Positions 1 to 9,067 of a DNA stretch of 58,577 nt are shown one piece after another. The DNA lies in NCBI GenBank assembly GCA_946478775.1, contig CAMLDR010000002.1:1-58577 (forward strand). Direction: 5' to 3'. This DNA comes from an uncultured Flavobacteriales bacterium. Its GTDB lineage: Bacteria > Bacteroidota > Bacteroidia > Flavobacteriales > Crocinitomicaceae. The translations under genes and the position numbers were made by a program. The stretch's first letter is position 1, and every line of letters starts with the position of its first letter. The notes beneath the pieces were generated by a model. That model did no database searches and was not told where the DNA came from. It saw only the letters and a list, made by a program, of their open reading frames with translations.

Positions 1-786
1 ATCGATCTTCAATTCGCGCAGGATAAATGCTGTCAAACTGGCCACTGCAAGAATGGTCATGGCTGCAATTTCATGGCTTTCAAACCAGTCGTTAGCCGTT
101 CCTTCTTCCAGCACGTATTGGATCGAACCGACAGAAACTACCAGGAATAGAATTCCCCACCAGTCAATCCGCCTGGGTTTGACGGCCCCGGGCCGGTCGG
201 TGACGTAGCGGTAACTTAAGATCGTTGCAACAATCCCGATTGGAATATTCACGAAGAAGATCCAATGCCAGGAGAAATTATCCGTAATGTAACCTCCAAG
301 AGTGGGGCCGAACGTTGGTCCGAGGATCAATCCCATTCCGAAGATCGCATTTGCCGTAGCGATTTTTTCCGGAGGAAAGGCTCCGATGATAATGGATTGT
401 GCTGTTGAAAGCAAACCACCTCCACCTAAACCCTGCACAAAGCGCCAGAAAACAAGCGTCCAAAGGCTGTCCGAAAGACCACACATCAGGGACGCGACCG
501 TAAACACGATGACGGAGCCGGTAAAGTAATTTCGACGACCAAAAAGGTCGCTGAGCATACTTGTCAGTGGAATGATAATCACGTTTGAAATAGCATAAGC
601 CGTTACAACCCAGGCAATTTCTGTGGTAGTTGCACCTACGTTCCCACTGATCTCACGTAATGAAACGTTTACAATGGTCGTATCGAGTAATTCGAGAATG
701 GCACAACTAATGGCCGTGATGACCAGGATCCACTTTTCAGCTCCCGTCGGGTAAACGATGGGTGTTCTTAAAGTAGCTGCTTCCAC
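1..786 (-). CDS. DHA2-family MFS drug efflux transporter (EmrB-like), 3' end outside the window
   Basis: This is the inner-membrane pump of a tripartite drug exporter. Reading leftward, it starts with GTG two bases after the HlyD stop; the 262 codons visible are the N-terminal half, and the gene runs off the window edge. The translation shows several hydrophobic helices, the DHA2 signature region around LLDTTIVNVSLREI and the conserved loop SDLFGRRNYF, followed by FFVNIPIG, typical of 14-helix MFS exporters. It is the last visible gene of the tetR-tolC-hlyD-MFS operon, so it should work with the adaptor and the outer-membrane channel beside it. The substrate cannot be told from sequence. Confidence 0.9.
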   Translation of the reverse strand, partial: MEAATLRTPIVYPTGAEKWILVITAISCAILELLDTTIVNVSLREISGNVGATTTEIAWVVTAYAISNVIIIPLTSMLSDLFGRRNYFTGSVIVFTVASLMCGLSDSLWTLVFWRFVQGLGGGGLLSTAQSIIIGAFPPEKIATANAIFGMGLILGPTFGPTLGGYITDNFSWHWIFFVNIPIGIVATILSYRYVTDRPGAVKPRRIDWWGILFLVVSVGSIQYVLEEGTANDWFESHEIAAMTILAVASLTAFILRELKID

Positions 787-788
787 GA

Positions 789-1874
789 TTACTTAACTTT
801 TACAGATACGTATGCGCTCAAGCCAGGGAAAAGGATTTTCATTTCCTCTCTGGTCAAATGATCGATCGTGATTTTTACCGGAACACGTTGAACGATCTTC
901 ACGAAGTTTCCGGTTGCATTATCCGGAGGCAGCAGGGAGAATTTTGCACCTGTTGCACCTACGAATGAATTCAGCTTCCCGGATAATTTGATATGCGGAT
1001 AAGCATCCACTTTAATTTCAACCGGCTGACCGATGCGCATGTTTTCCAATTGCGTTTCCTTGAAGTTTGCACTCACCCAAAGACTAGAATTGTCGATCGC
1101 AGAACAAACTGCCTGACCTGTAGAAACGTATTGTCCGACTTCGATACTTCTTTTCGATACGATTCCGTCACACGGGGCTTCAATGGTAGCGTAATCCAAT
1201 TGCGTCAAAGCCAGTTTCAGTTCAGCTTCGCGCTGACGAATCAATGCTTCCGCCAAAGAAACCAGGGATACTTGTCCCAAAGCCTGGGAACGAACCCCTG
1301 CAGACTGTGATTGAGAAACTTTTAGTTGTTTTAGTGCCGAATCATAAGTTGCCTGGGCTACTTCCAATTCTGCATTGCTGTTGTCTAATTCTGATTGAGT
1401 TGCTGCTTTGGCCGCGAACATATTCTTTGTGCGCTTGTTGTCTTCTTTTGCCTTATTCAGCCTCGCTTTTGCAGAATTAATGCTTTCCTGTGTTGTTTCG
1501 GTAGAAAACATGGCTGCACTGGCACTTTGGTTGGAAGCCATGGCATTGCTTTTCACAGCGTTCAGGTTTGCTTTTGCATTTTCCAATGCCGCTTCAGCCT
1601 GTGCTACTTTTGCTTTGTATTCCGTGTCGTCAATAGTCACCAGCAGTTGTCCTTTTTTTACTTCCTGATTGTCTTCGAATAATACTTCTTTAACGTATCC
1701 TGTAATCGAAGAACGAACCGGGATAATGTTTGCGTCCAATTGGGCGTTGTCTGTTGATTCGGTATTTCCACCTATCATGAAGATTACGATCACCACAATT
1801 ACTGCGGCTACGATCCCTCCGATGATGAATTTCATTTTAGATCCTTTTTTCTTTTTTTCTGTTGTGTTTTCCAT
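789..1874 (-). CDS. HlyD/EmrA-family membrane fusion (adaptor) protein
   Basis: This is the periplasmic adaptor linking the MFS pump to the TolC-like channel. The 361-residue product has a basic N-terminus, one membrane helix (about residues 15-35, rich in I, V and A), a biotinyl-lipoyl half-motif (DNAQLDANIIPVRSSITGYV), a long Ala/Lys/Gln-rich coiled-coil hairpin (about 75-215), the second lipoyl half (IEAPCDGIVSKRSIEVGQYV) and a beta-barrel domain. Length and order match EmrA. It lies 11 bp after the TolC gene and 2 bp before the pump gene, so the three are co-transcribed and stoichiometric expression is likely. Confidence 0.93.
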   Translation of the reverse strand: MENTTEKKKKGSKMKFIIGGIVAAVIVVIVIFMIGGNTESTDNAQLDANIIPVRSSITGYVKEVLFEDNQEVKKGQLLVTIDDTEYKAKVAQAEAALENAKANLNAVKSNAMASNQSASAAMFSTETTQESINSAKARLNKAKEDNKRTKNMFAAKAATQSELDNSNAELEVAQATYDSALKQLKVSQSQSAGVRSQALGQVSLVSLAEALIRQREAELKLALTQLDYATIEAPCDGIVSKRSIEVGQYVSTGQAVCSAIDNSSLWVSANFKETQLENMRIGQPVEIKVDAYPHIKLSGKLNSFVGATGAKFSLLPPDNATGNFVKIVQRVPVKITIDHLTREEMKILFPGLSAYVSVKVK

Positions 1875-1885
1875 GCCTGTTTGAA

Positions 1886-3145
1886 TTAAAATTTGATTGA
1901 ACCTGAAGTTGCGTTGATGGTTGAAATGGCGTTCATCCGTCTGATTTCGTGTACTTTCTTGTTGAGTTTTGCCTGAAGTTCAGCGTTGAGTTGGGACAAA
2001 TAGTTTACAACGGTAATCTTGCCATTTTCCATTTGTGAAGTTGCGGTGGTTGTTACGTTGTGCCTTTTCTCAATGATGACATCGTCTTTTTCGATCATCT
2101 GAGCCAATGCGCTTAGCTGAGCGGTTTGTGTATTTAAAGAAGATGCGATGTTGAATAGGAATGTTTCCCTTTGAATATCAATCAGACTTTTATTCAGTTC
2201 GACCTTTGTTTTTTCTCTTTTCAAACCGTATAAAGAGCTCACATTCCAACGAACCGTTAAGTTTGCACTTCCGAAGAAACGCAAGTCCTGGTTAATGAAG
2301 TTCGGCCCCGGTCGACCATAGTTCCCGGCGGCTCCAACAGTCACTCTCGGAATTGCATTCACGTTAATCTGTTTGAAACGCGCATCCAGTAGTTTGGCCT
2401 GCAGGTCGAAGATTTTCATTTCCGGCCGCTGGATTTCAATGCGTGCTGCCTGGCCTCCGATCGGAGTTTCTGCCAAAACCGTATTTTCATCTACCGGTTT
2501 ACCGATGTAAAGTGTCAGTGTTTTGTAAAGTCCATCCAATTGGAACTTCGATTCGATGATGTTTTGTTCTGTCTTCAGAATCTCAGCCTCCAGTTCATCC
2601 AAAGAACTGGATAGGACCAACCCATTGTCGACCCCTGCTTGCATGTTCTTAGCCCGGTTCGTTAGGTCTTCCTTGTACAATTCAAGGATCCGAAGGTTTT
2701 CGCGGCCCAAAAGCACGTTGATGTAAAGCTGGTTTACGCGTTCAACCAATTTGTACAATTCCACTTCGTTTTGCTGAACAGTCAATTCGGTGCTCAATTT
2801 TTCAACGCTGTGCTGCGATTTTGTCAACCCGCCGTCGATGATTGTCTGCTCCAGGCTCAAAGAAGTGATGTAAGCATCGTGTGGGAATTTCATGTCCATT
2901 CCCGGAAAATCAAATTGTACCACTTCGGTATTGTAAGTTGCCTGCGCCATGAATGACACTTTCGGTAGCCAGTTTTCACGGATTGCCTTTTCGTTTTGTT
3001 CTGTCTGTTGTAGTGTAACTTCGTTTTGTTTGATCAATGGATAGTTTTTCTTCGACCAGGCAATGCAGGAGTCCAGGGAAATGGAGTTTTGCGAAAACCC
3101 GGTTCCTGTAACAGCAATGCTTAGTACTGTCAGTAATTTGCGCAT
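1886..3145 (-). CDS. TolC-family outer membrane efflux protein
   Basis: This is the outer-membrane channel of the efflux system. The start at 3145 is chosen because it puts a signal peptide (MRKLLTVLSIAVTGTGFSQ) first; an upstream in-frame start would overlap the tetR gene and add a polar, Asn-rich stretch that looks untranslated. The mature protein carries the OEP-type alternation of long amphipathic helices (for example VELYKLVERVNQLYINVLLG) and short strands, about 420 residues in all, which is the usual size. It sits 16 bp after tetR and 11 bp before hlyD. Confidence 0.9.
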   Translation of the reverse strand: MRKLLTVLSIAVTGTGFSQNSISLDSCIAWSKKNYPLIKQNEVTLQQTEQNEKAIRENWLPKVSFMAQATYNTEVVQFDFPGMDMKFPHDAYITSLSLEQTIIDGGLTKSQHSVEKLSTELTVQQNEVELYKLVERVNQLYINVLLGRENLRILELYKEDLTNRAKNMQAGVDNGLVLSSSLDELEAEILKTEQNIIESKFQLDGLYKTLTLYIGKPVDENTVLAETPIGGQAARIEIQRPEMKIFDLQAKLLDARFKQINVNAIPRVTVGAAGNYGRPGPNFINQDLRFFGSANLTVRWNVSSLYGLKREKTKVELNKSLIDIQRETFLFNIASSLNTQTAQLSALAQMIEKDDVIIEKRHNVTTTATSQMENGKITVVNYLSQLNAELQAKLNKKVHEIRRMNAISTINATSGSIKF

Positions 3146-3161
3146 AAATTGTTTGTTTGTG

Positions 3162-3767
3162 TTATTGAAATTTGAAGGAAATGAAGTCTTTGACGGATTG
3201 TTTGAGTTTTTCTTTTGCATCGCCGTCCCACTCATAATTGTGCTTTTTCAGCATTAACTTGTAAAGCGGGGAAGCTACGAACGGGTAAGCACAAAGCGAA
3301 TGCAGGTTTACCATGAAAATGACCGGATCAAAGGGTTCGATTTCCTTATTGGCAAAGGCTTCTTCCAAGGTCGGAATGAGTAAGGAACGTTGGTTTTTCA
3401 GGTGTTTTACCTTTTCATGGAACATTTCCGGGTTAATGGAAATTTCTTTAATGATGAACATCGACATTTGCGGATATTCGGTGAAGAAGTCAAACATATT
3501 GTCGACGTACTGCATCAACCGCTCTTTAATGGGGATCGATTTATCCCCGATAACAGTCATTTGCGCGAAGTATTTTGCCAGTGCCCCGTCAAAAACGGCG
3601 TCAAATAATTTCTCTTTGCTCCGGAAATAGTAGTGAAGTAATGCTTTGTTTATTCCTGCGGTATCGGCGATGTCCTGCATCCGCGCACCGTAAAGACCAT
3701 ACTTCATGAAAACGTCCTTAGCTGCTTCTAAGATTTTTTCTTCCGTTGTTGAATCTTTTATTCCCAT
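3162..3767 (-). CDS. TetR/AcrR-family transcriptional repressor of the efflux operon
   Basis: This is a DNA-binding regulator heading the efflux operon. The N-terminal helix-turn-helix reads ILEAAKDVFMKYGLYGARMQ then DIADTAGINKALLHYYFRSK, a textbook TetR motif, followed by an all-helical ligand domain. The start at 3767 is preferred over an in-frame ATG at 3791 because the latter falls in the centre of a perfect 22-bp palindrome that is almost certainly its operator. Being the first gene of the unit it regulates, it should repress itself and the pump until a ligand binds. Confidence 0.92.
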   Translation of the reverse strand: MGIKDSTTEEKILEAAKDVFMKYGLYGARMQDIADTAGINKALLHYYFRSKEKLFDAVFDGALAKYFAQMTVIGDKSIPIKERLMQYVDNMFDFFTEYPQMSMFIIKEISINPEMFHEKVKHLKNQRSLLIPTLEEAFANKEIEPFDPVIFMVNLHSLCAYPFVASPLYKLMLKKHNYEWDGDAKEKLKQSVKDFISFKFQ

Positions 3768-3780
3768 AGTTTGATTATTA

Positions 3781-3802
3781 AGTTTAACCATATGGTTAAA
3801 CT
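3781..3802. promoter_or_regulatory. TetR operator: perfect 22-bp palindrome
   Basis: The two 11-base arms AGTTTAACCAT and ATGGTTAAACT are exact reverse complements with no spacer. The site lies 13 bp upstream of the chosen tetR start, where a dimeric repressor would block transcription. The length and the lack of a spacer are typical of TetR-family operators. That this regulator binds it is inferred from position. Confidence 0.75.
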
Positions 3803-3900
3803 ATTTTGCAAAATTACGCAGTTAAATTCAATTCGCTGTTATGGAAGTGTAAAAAAATGTTGTTTATTCGGTAAATGGTATTGGAATGGAGGTGAATTGA

Positions 3901-3990
3901 AAAGGTATGGACGCGGGATTGAAAACAGGTATGGACGTGGGATTGAAAAGTGGTATGGACGCGGGATTGAAAACAGGTAGGGACGCGAGG
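3901..3990. repeat. 24-bp tandem repeat array grading into a palindrome
   Basis: Three units of the form AAA(CA/GT)GGTATGGACGCGGGATTGA occupy 3901-3922, 3923-3946 and 3947-3970. A fourth, AAACAGGTAGGGACGCGAGG at 3971-3990, merges into the left arm of the palindrome at 3976-4005. A still more decayed unit may lie at about 3873-3900. The units differ by single bases. They appear to derive from the palindrome arm, suggesting local slippage or duplication. Confidence 0.75.
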
Positions 3991-4005
3991 CCTCGCGTCC
4001 CTACC
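3976..4005. terminator. GTAGGG-family palindrome at the 3' end of the amidohydrolase gene
   Basis: The arms GGTAGGGACGCGAGG and CCTCGCGTCCCTACC are exact reverse complements with no loop bases between them, giving a 30-bp perfect palindrome. The TAG stop of the amidohydrolase gene lies inside it (4001-4003). There is no T-run, so termination is possible but unproven. It shares its ends with the palindromes at 25754, 31560 and 50675. Confidence 0.55.
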
Positions 4006-5299
4006 AAAGGGGTTGTCTCAGGAATTCCTGCGGATTATCGCGGGTGATCAGGTCGTGGAAGTCGGAAAGTTCAATCTGAGATAATTTAAACAATTCGCTT
4101 TCACGTTTCTCCTGTTCGGTCATAAAGAAGTCGGTGCCAAACAGTACCCGTTTTGCGAGAAGTTTGCCCTGATCGTCAGTCGTATTCATGAATTTCAAAA
4201 TGGCTGCTTTGATCTTTTTATCGTCCAGATCACTTAAAGTGTAGGAAATGTCGGTGTAAAGATTGGGATATTTCACCATCATCTCCCGAATACGGTCGCA
4301 CCACAATTGGCTGTCTACCCGGCGAATTTTCCGCAAGTCCTTATCTTTACTGCTGTTGTCAACAATTTCATTGGAACCGCCCATATGTGCCAGGCAAATC
4401 TTCAGTTTCGTGTACTTTTCAAGGATCGGGATGTAATTCTGAGGGTGGCTGAACAAATCGCATGCTTTATCATTGTCTCCCAATTTATTGTCAGCGATCC
4501 ATTTCTTGTCGTAGTAAACCCGGATTCGATCGCGGATCTCATTCATCGCAAGGGTTGATTCCGCATTATTGTTTGAAAGAGTGGAAGGATCCAAAGAAAT
4601 CAATTCGGTGATTCTACTGCCGATGTATTGCGATCCAACCCTTGTTACGTGAGTAATGATCGGTAATTGATTGATCTCCGCGTAAGCATAAAGGCTGTCC
4701 AGGCGTTTGTCAAAAGCAAAGAACCCCAGTGCCGGATACATCTTAATACCGGAAAAGTAGGGAAAGGTCATTCCGTCTTTCACCAGTCCCATTTCGAAAT
4801 AATCTTTCGACCAGTTAACCAGGTCTGTCCCGGATTTGTGACGCGGATCAATTCCCAGGAACGGAAAGAAATTGGCCGGATAATACCGTTTGATATCTTT
4901 TACGGCTTCCAGCTGGGTTTCAAAAGAAATTTGATATTTGGAGGGACGATTGTCCATAAAGTCCATGTTCATTGTAAGCCCTACAATACGCACGCTGGAA
5001 TCGTATTGTTTTCCCACTTCGAATTCCAATTCAAAGACATCCAGTTGCTTGCGCTGGGTGGCAACTTCCAGGAATCCAATGTACTTATCGAAAGTCTTAC
5101 GTTTATTGTTGTCCTTTTTACGACCTAACTGTGCAAAGAAAACAATGGTTTTCCGCACCCATTTGGTTTCCAGAATGCGCTTGACCAATCGGGGCATCCG
5201 CCGCACAAATTTGGAAGGAAGAATGCGCAAAAAGCTATCGGGAACGCATTCACTGTTGAATACGTGTGTATGAATATTTGAGAAAGGATACTGTTCCAT
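4001..5299 (-). CDS. amidohydrolase-like TIM-barrel metal-dependent hydrolase
   Basis: The 432-residue product begins close to a metal-binding motif, SNIHTHVFN (HxH on strand 1), and later shows LPIITHVTRVGS, KICLAHMGGSNEIVD and RVLFGTDFFMTE, the spaced His, His and Asp ligands of the amidohydrolase-2 (PF04909-like) fold. Such enzymes hydrolyse or decarboxylate small molecules; the substrate cannot be predicted. No signal peptide is present, so it should be cytoplasmic. It lies 5 bp downstream of a membrane protein gene on the same strand and is probably co-transcribed with it. The stop codon is embedded in the palindrome at 3976-4005. Confidence 0.75.
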   Translation of the reverse strand: MEQYPFSNIHTHVFNSECVPDSFLRILPSKFVRRMPRLVKRILETKWVRKTIVFFAQLGRKKDNNKRKTFDKYIGFLEVATQRKQLDVFELEFEVGKQYDSSVRIVGLTMNMDFMDNRPSKYQISFETQLEAVKDIKRYYPANFFPFLGIDPRHKSGTDLVNWSKDYFEMGLVKDGMTFPYFSGIKMYPALGFFAFDKRLDSLYAYAEINQLPIITHVTRVGSQYIGSRITELISLDPSTLSNNNAESTLAMNEIRDRIRVYYDKKWIADNKLGDNDKACDLFSHPQNYIPILEKYTKLKICLAHMGGSNEIVDNSSKDKDLRKIRRVDSQLWCDRIREMMVKYPNLYTDISYTLSDLDDKKIKAAILKFMNTTDDQGKLLAKRVLFGTDFFMTEQEKRESELFKLSQIELSDFHDLITRDNPQEFLRQPLW

Positions 5300-5304
5300 G
5301 GGTA

Positions 5305-6528
5305 TTAAGGTTTGGATGATTTATCTCCTTCGGGAATTTTACCGGATCTTCGGATATTGACGAACTTGGTTAGTATTTCGAACCAGAACGGAGCTCCGAA
5401 ACTTAAGGAAACACCGGATATGATAATGCCGGCGAGGTATTTGAAAAAATTGCTCCAGCTGGAGTCGTTGTTGCGGTGATAGAGGTAGGAGATCAGTCCC
5501 GGAGTTTGAGAAGGATGCATGACTGCCGGGTTATTTTGTGTTTCTTCCCTGGATTGGAACCAGGATAAAGGGGCCACTTCCTTTGACCAGCCAATCGGTA
5601 CATTGAGCTCGGAAATCAAATTCATTGCACTATCCAGCTGATGCAGTTCTTTTTTCGCGATGGAATCCTTTAATCGGGAATTGCTGTCTAATTGATGAAT
5701 GATTCCGTGGATTCGTGCCATATCATTCGAATCGATCTGTGAATAGTTTGCTCCGTCACCGGATTTGGCGATGTAGGTTGATTTCATCAGGAAACTGATA
5801 TTGCTGCGCATGGTGGAGTCCTTTTCCAGGTTATCCGCGGTGCGTTCGGCACTTTCAACCAGGCGGTTTTTCAGATTATCGTCCAAACTCAGTACTTTCA
5901 ATAAGTGTAAGCTGTCCACATTCAGGGAAATAGCAACCAGGAAACCGACGATCCGGAATTTTTTACGCTGGCGGGTTTTATACCATCCCGAAACACGGTC
6001 CATGTAATCGTTGAACCATTGTTCGATATGTGCTTTCAGTTTGTCGTAATCGTTCCCGGACTTATTGAGGAAAGACTGCATCAAATCCGAGAACTGACTG
6101 GTGTTCATGTCGCTTACTCCGAGTTGAAATCGTTCGATCATAGTGGAAGGGATTTCTGTCCGTTCCATTTCGTACTTTTTTGCTCCTTCAGCACTTGTAG
6201 TGACCTGTATTTTGCGGTTATGGACAGCCTGTTGCGCAATTACATCAATCAAAACTTCTGCAAACATGCGGGAAGAAATGTACTGGGGAAGTTTATCCGG
6301 CGCACTTTTCAATCCGGCAATGGTCATGTGATTATAGAACAGATAGCCGTAATCCTTGTTCAGAGGATCTTTCAGCATCTTATAAATCGAATCTTTGAGG
6401 AAGATTCCACGTTCTTTAAAATAATAGTTCAGCCATTCGGTAATAATGGAGACCAAAATGCTCAAAACGGCGTAAATAAATACGAGCGAGATGAGAATAA
6501 GCAGGATATTGTTATCGGCAAAGTTCAT
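5305..6528 (-). CDS. membrane protein of unknown function
   Basis: I do not recognise this 407-residue protein. It has an N-terminal membrane helix (LLILISLVFIYAVLSILVSI, about residues 9-28), a large polar region with charged helices, a second hydrophobic stretch near FRIVGFLVAISLNVDSLHLL (about 194-213) and a third near the C-terminus (YLAGIIISGVSLSFGAPFWF). This gives a membrane-anchored protein with a soluble central part. It is followed after 5 bp by the amidohydrolase gene, so the two probably form one unit and may act together. The upstream 290 bp (6529-6821) separate it from the divergent alcohol dehydrogenase gene and hold both promoters. Confidence 0.7.
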   Translation of the reverse strand: MNFADNNILLILISLVFIYAVLSILVSIITEWLNYYFKERGIFLKDSIYKMLKDPLNKDYGYLFYNHMTIAGLKSAPDKLPQYISSRMFAEVLIDVIAQQAVHNRKIQVTTSAEGAKKYEMERTEIPSTMIERFQLGVSDMNTSQFSDLMQSFLNKSGNDYDKLKAHIEQWFNDYMDRVSGWYKTRQRKKFRIVGFLVAISLNVDSLHLLKVLSLDDNLKNRLVESAERTADNLEKDSTMRSNISFLMKSTYIAKSGDGANYSQIDSNDMARIHGIIHQLDSNSRLKDSIAKKELHQLDSAMNLISELNVPIGWSKEVAPLSWFQSREETQNNPAVMHPSQTPGLISYLYHRNNDSSWSNFFKYLAGIIISGVSLSFGAPFWFEILTKFVNIRRSGKIPEGDKSSKP

Positions 6529-6821
6529 AGTAGCGAATCATGTGGTAATACCTAAATAGTGGCTTTGAAAGTAAATACAGTAACTAGTTGATACCAAAAA
6601 TAAGAAACAATCTGTAATCTGAGCAAGAAAACGGAATTATTTTTCAATGCAACTTAAATTTATACCGCACTGATAATCAGGTGTATTTAGAGGGGTTGTC
6701 AGAAGTAAAAACCAATTGCAAATTCTTCTTAAATGATTGCAGCGAAAAAGTGGTTTTTCATGTCAATCACCTCCTATTTTTTTATCTTTACAGACAATTT
6801 AATTAGAAAAGAGAGTAGTTC

Positions 6822-7991
6822 ATGAACAACTTTGAAATAACAACTCCAACAACCCTGGTTTTCGGTAAAGATCAGTTACCGCGAATTGCTCAACTGCTCA
6901 AAGCGCAAGCGGCAGACGGGAAGGTGATCGTGCTGTATGGCGGTGGCTCCATTGAAAAATCGGGATTCTTAGACCGTCTGAAAGCGGAATTGAGTGATTT
7001 GGAATTACATTTTTTCAAGGGAATTGAAGCCAATCCGGAGTTTACTACTTTGATGAAAGCGGTGGACTACATCCGTGAGAACCGGATCGGATATATGCTT
7101 GCAGTGGGCGGTGGTTCGGTTATTGACGGGGCGAAGTTTATTTCAGGAGCGGTTAATTATGACGGAGATCCCTGGGATGTCCTGAACCAGGTACCGGGAA
7201 AAGTGTTTACTTCTGCCGTTCCGTTTGGTTGTATTTTAACGATTCCGGCTACCGGATCAGAATCCAATTCCGGAGCAGTGATCAGTCGTTCTGAATTGAA
7301 AGAAAAGCGAACGATGGGCGGACCACTGTTCTTTCCAAAATTCGCCTTGCTTGACCCGACTTTTGTTGCAACCTTGCCAAAGCGGCAGATAGCAAATGGG
7401 GTAATTGATGCCTATACGCATACGATGGAGCAATACCTGACTTTCAAAGGAGAGAACTTATTGCAGGAACGCTATGCGGAAGGAATCCTTTCTACCCTGA
7501 TTGAAATCGGAGAAAAAGTATTGGAAAATCCGGCAGATTATGAGTTGGCAGCTAATTTAATGTGGTGTGCAAACCAGGCATTGAACGGAGTTTTACGCTG
7601 CGGAGTAACTACTGATTGGGCAACACATATGATTGGTCATGAACTAACGGCTTTACACGGAATAGATCACGCACAGTCATTGGCTATCATTGCTCCGCGA
7701 TTGTATGAAGTGAAATTTGAAAGCAAAAAAGCGAAGTTGGCACAATATGGAAAACGCGTTTGGAACCTGGAAGGTTCAAACGATCAAATTGCACGAAAAG
7801 CCATAACTAAAACAGAAGAATTTTTCCATAAACTGAGCGTGAAAACACGCATTTCAGAATATACATCCGATTACAGTGAAACGGCTAAAATCATTCACGA
7901 TCGGTTTGTACAGCGCGGTTGGACGGGACTTGGAGAAAACAAAGACCTTACTCCAAAGGAAGCAGAGTATATCGTTAATCAGGCTATTTAA
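6822..7991 (+). CDS. iron-containing alcohol dehydrogenase (YqhD/BdhA type)
   Basis: This enzyme reduces aldehydes or ketones to alcohols, probably using NADPH. The 389-residue product shows the nucleotide-binding GGGSVIDGAKF, the conserved IPATGSESNSGAVIS, and the metal-ligand region THTMEQYL plus MIGHELTALHGIDHAQSLAI, which together define family III (iron-activated) dehydrogenases. Length and motif order are closest to E. coli YqhD. It is separated by only 3 bp from the next gene and should be co-transcribed with it. Cytoplasmic; its physiological substrate is unknown. Confidence 0.9.
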   Translation: MNNFEITTPTTLVFGKDQLPRIAQLLKAQAADGKVIVLYGGGSIEKSGFLDRLKAELSDLELHFFKGIEANPEFTTLMKAVDYIRENRIGYMLAVGGGSVIDGAKFISGAVNYDGDPWDVLNQVPGKVFTSAVPFGCILTIPATGSESNSGAVISRSELKEKRTMGGPLFFPKFALLDPTFVATLPKRQIANGVIDAYTHTMEQYLTFKGENLLQERYAEGILSTLIEIGEKVLENPADYELAANLMWCANQALNGVLRCGVTTDWATHMIGHELTALHGIDHAQSLAIIAPRLYEVKFESKKAKLAQYGKRVWNLEGSNDQIARKAITKTEEFFHKLSVKTRISEYTSDYSETAKIIHDRFVQRGWTGLGENKDLTPKEAEYIVNQAI

Positions 7992-7994
7992 ACA

Positions 7995-9029
7995 ATGGGA
8001 CTTTCGAACAGATATACGATTCGCAGAGAAGCATCGCCGGCCTTACTGGATTTGTTAACTCAGACAACTTTGGGAACAAACGGCGCACGGTACAAGCATT
8101 TGGATACGCCTGCACGCATTTTGGAAGCAGATAACCCCCTGTTTATTTCACTGGAAAGAGACGGAAAAGTGCAGGGAAACCTCACGCTTTGTGATCGCGG
8201 AAAACAATGGTATGTGCGTTATTTTGCGTTTGCGAACCAAAAACAGGCATCCAAAAATGTGAATCGTGTTCCAAAAAGCAATTCGCGCTTAAAGATGGAG
8301 ATGGCGAGTTTCTTCGACGAAATATTTGACGGGAAACTGGGAGATGCTCCGGACGCTTTTTATGCCTTTATCGATCCGGCAAATGACCGCAGTAAGTGGA
8401 TGTCCGAACAATTTGGGTTCCGCACGGAGGCACAGTTGATCTCGCAGTCTTTCAGCAGAACGAAACCGCGTGCTGTAGCTCATGTCCGCCAAATCGAATC
8501 GGAAGAACTCATTCAGGAATGTTTGGATAAGGTATCGGGTTCGCATGCCTATTTTGTAGAGCCTCACGCAAAAAGAGGACCTTTTTACGGTTATTTTAAC
8601 CATGCAGGTGAAATTACTGGATTTGTGAAGGTAACGAAAGCCAATTGGGTCATCGAACGCCTGCCCGGAATGCTGGGGGGCATTTTTACCAAACTGATCA
8701 GCATTACTCCTGGAATCCGGCGCATTGTGAAACCACAGAATCACAGTTTCCTGGTTCCGGAATCCCTTTGGATCAAAGACAATGATCCGGGAGTGCTGTC
8801 TGCATTGCTGGAAGGAATTCTGGCTGCCGAAAAAGTAAACATGATGCTTTGGTTTGTAGACAGACGCGAACCGCTTTGGAGAGAAAGCCGCCAATACGTT
8901 GATTGGGGATTATTTCACAAGATGACGCCTCAACCCATCGTGGATGTGGTTGTTTTGAGAAAGAATCCGCTGAAGATGGACGAACTGAGATCCAAGCCGA
9001 TCTTTGTGGCAGGCTGGGATATGGTTTAG
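7995..9029 (+). CDS. GNAT-like acetyltransferase / uncharacterised protein
   Basis: The 344-residue product lacks a signal peptide and membrane segments. The first half (NPLFISLERDGKVQGNLTLC, then ...AFYAFIDPANDRSKWMSEQF) resembles the strand-helix layout of N-acetyltransferases, and the second half contains another possible module (FYGYFNHAGEITGFVKVTKA). A double-GNAT fold is my best guess, but no acetyl-CoA loop is clear enough to be sure. It starts 3 bp after the alcohol dehydrogenase gene, so the two are likely translated from one message. Confidence 0.5.
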   Translation: MGLSNRYTIRREASPALLDLLTQTTLGTNGARYKHLDTPARILEADNPLFISLERDGKVQGNLTLCDRGKQWYVRYFAFANQKQASKNVNRVPKSNSRLKMEMASFFDEIFDGKLGDAPDAFYAFIDPANDRSKWMSEQFGFRTEAQLISQSFSRTKPRAVAHVRQIESEELIQECLDKVSGSHAYFVEPHAKRGPFYGYFNHAGEITGFVKVTKANWVIERLPGMLGGIFTKLISITPGIRRIVKPQNHSFLVPESLWIKDNDPGVLSALLEGILAAEKVNMMLWFVDRREPLWRESRQYVDWGLFHKMTPQPIVDVVVLRKNPLKMDELRSKPIFVAGWDMV

Positions 9030-9040
9030 GTAATAATTCA

Positions 9041-9048
9041 TATATTTG
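9041..9048 (+). promoter_or_regulatory. -7 promoter element TATATTTG
   Basis: The octamer fits the Bacteroidota -7 consensus TAnnTTTG and lies 19 bp before the ATG of the T9SS cargo gene. I see no convincing -33 TTG at the right distance, so the call rests on the -7 element only. Confidence 0.4.
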
Positions 9049-9067
9049 ATTTTCACAACCTATAGTC

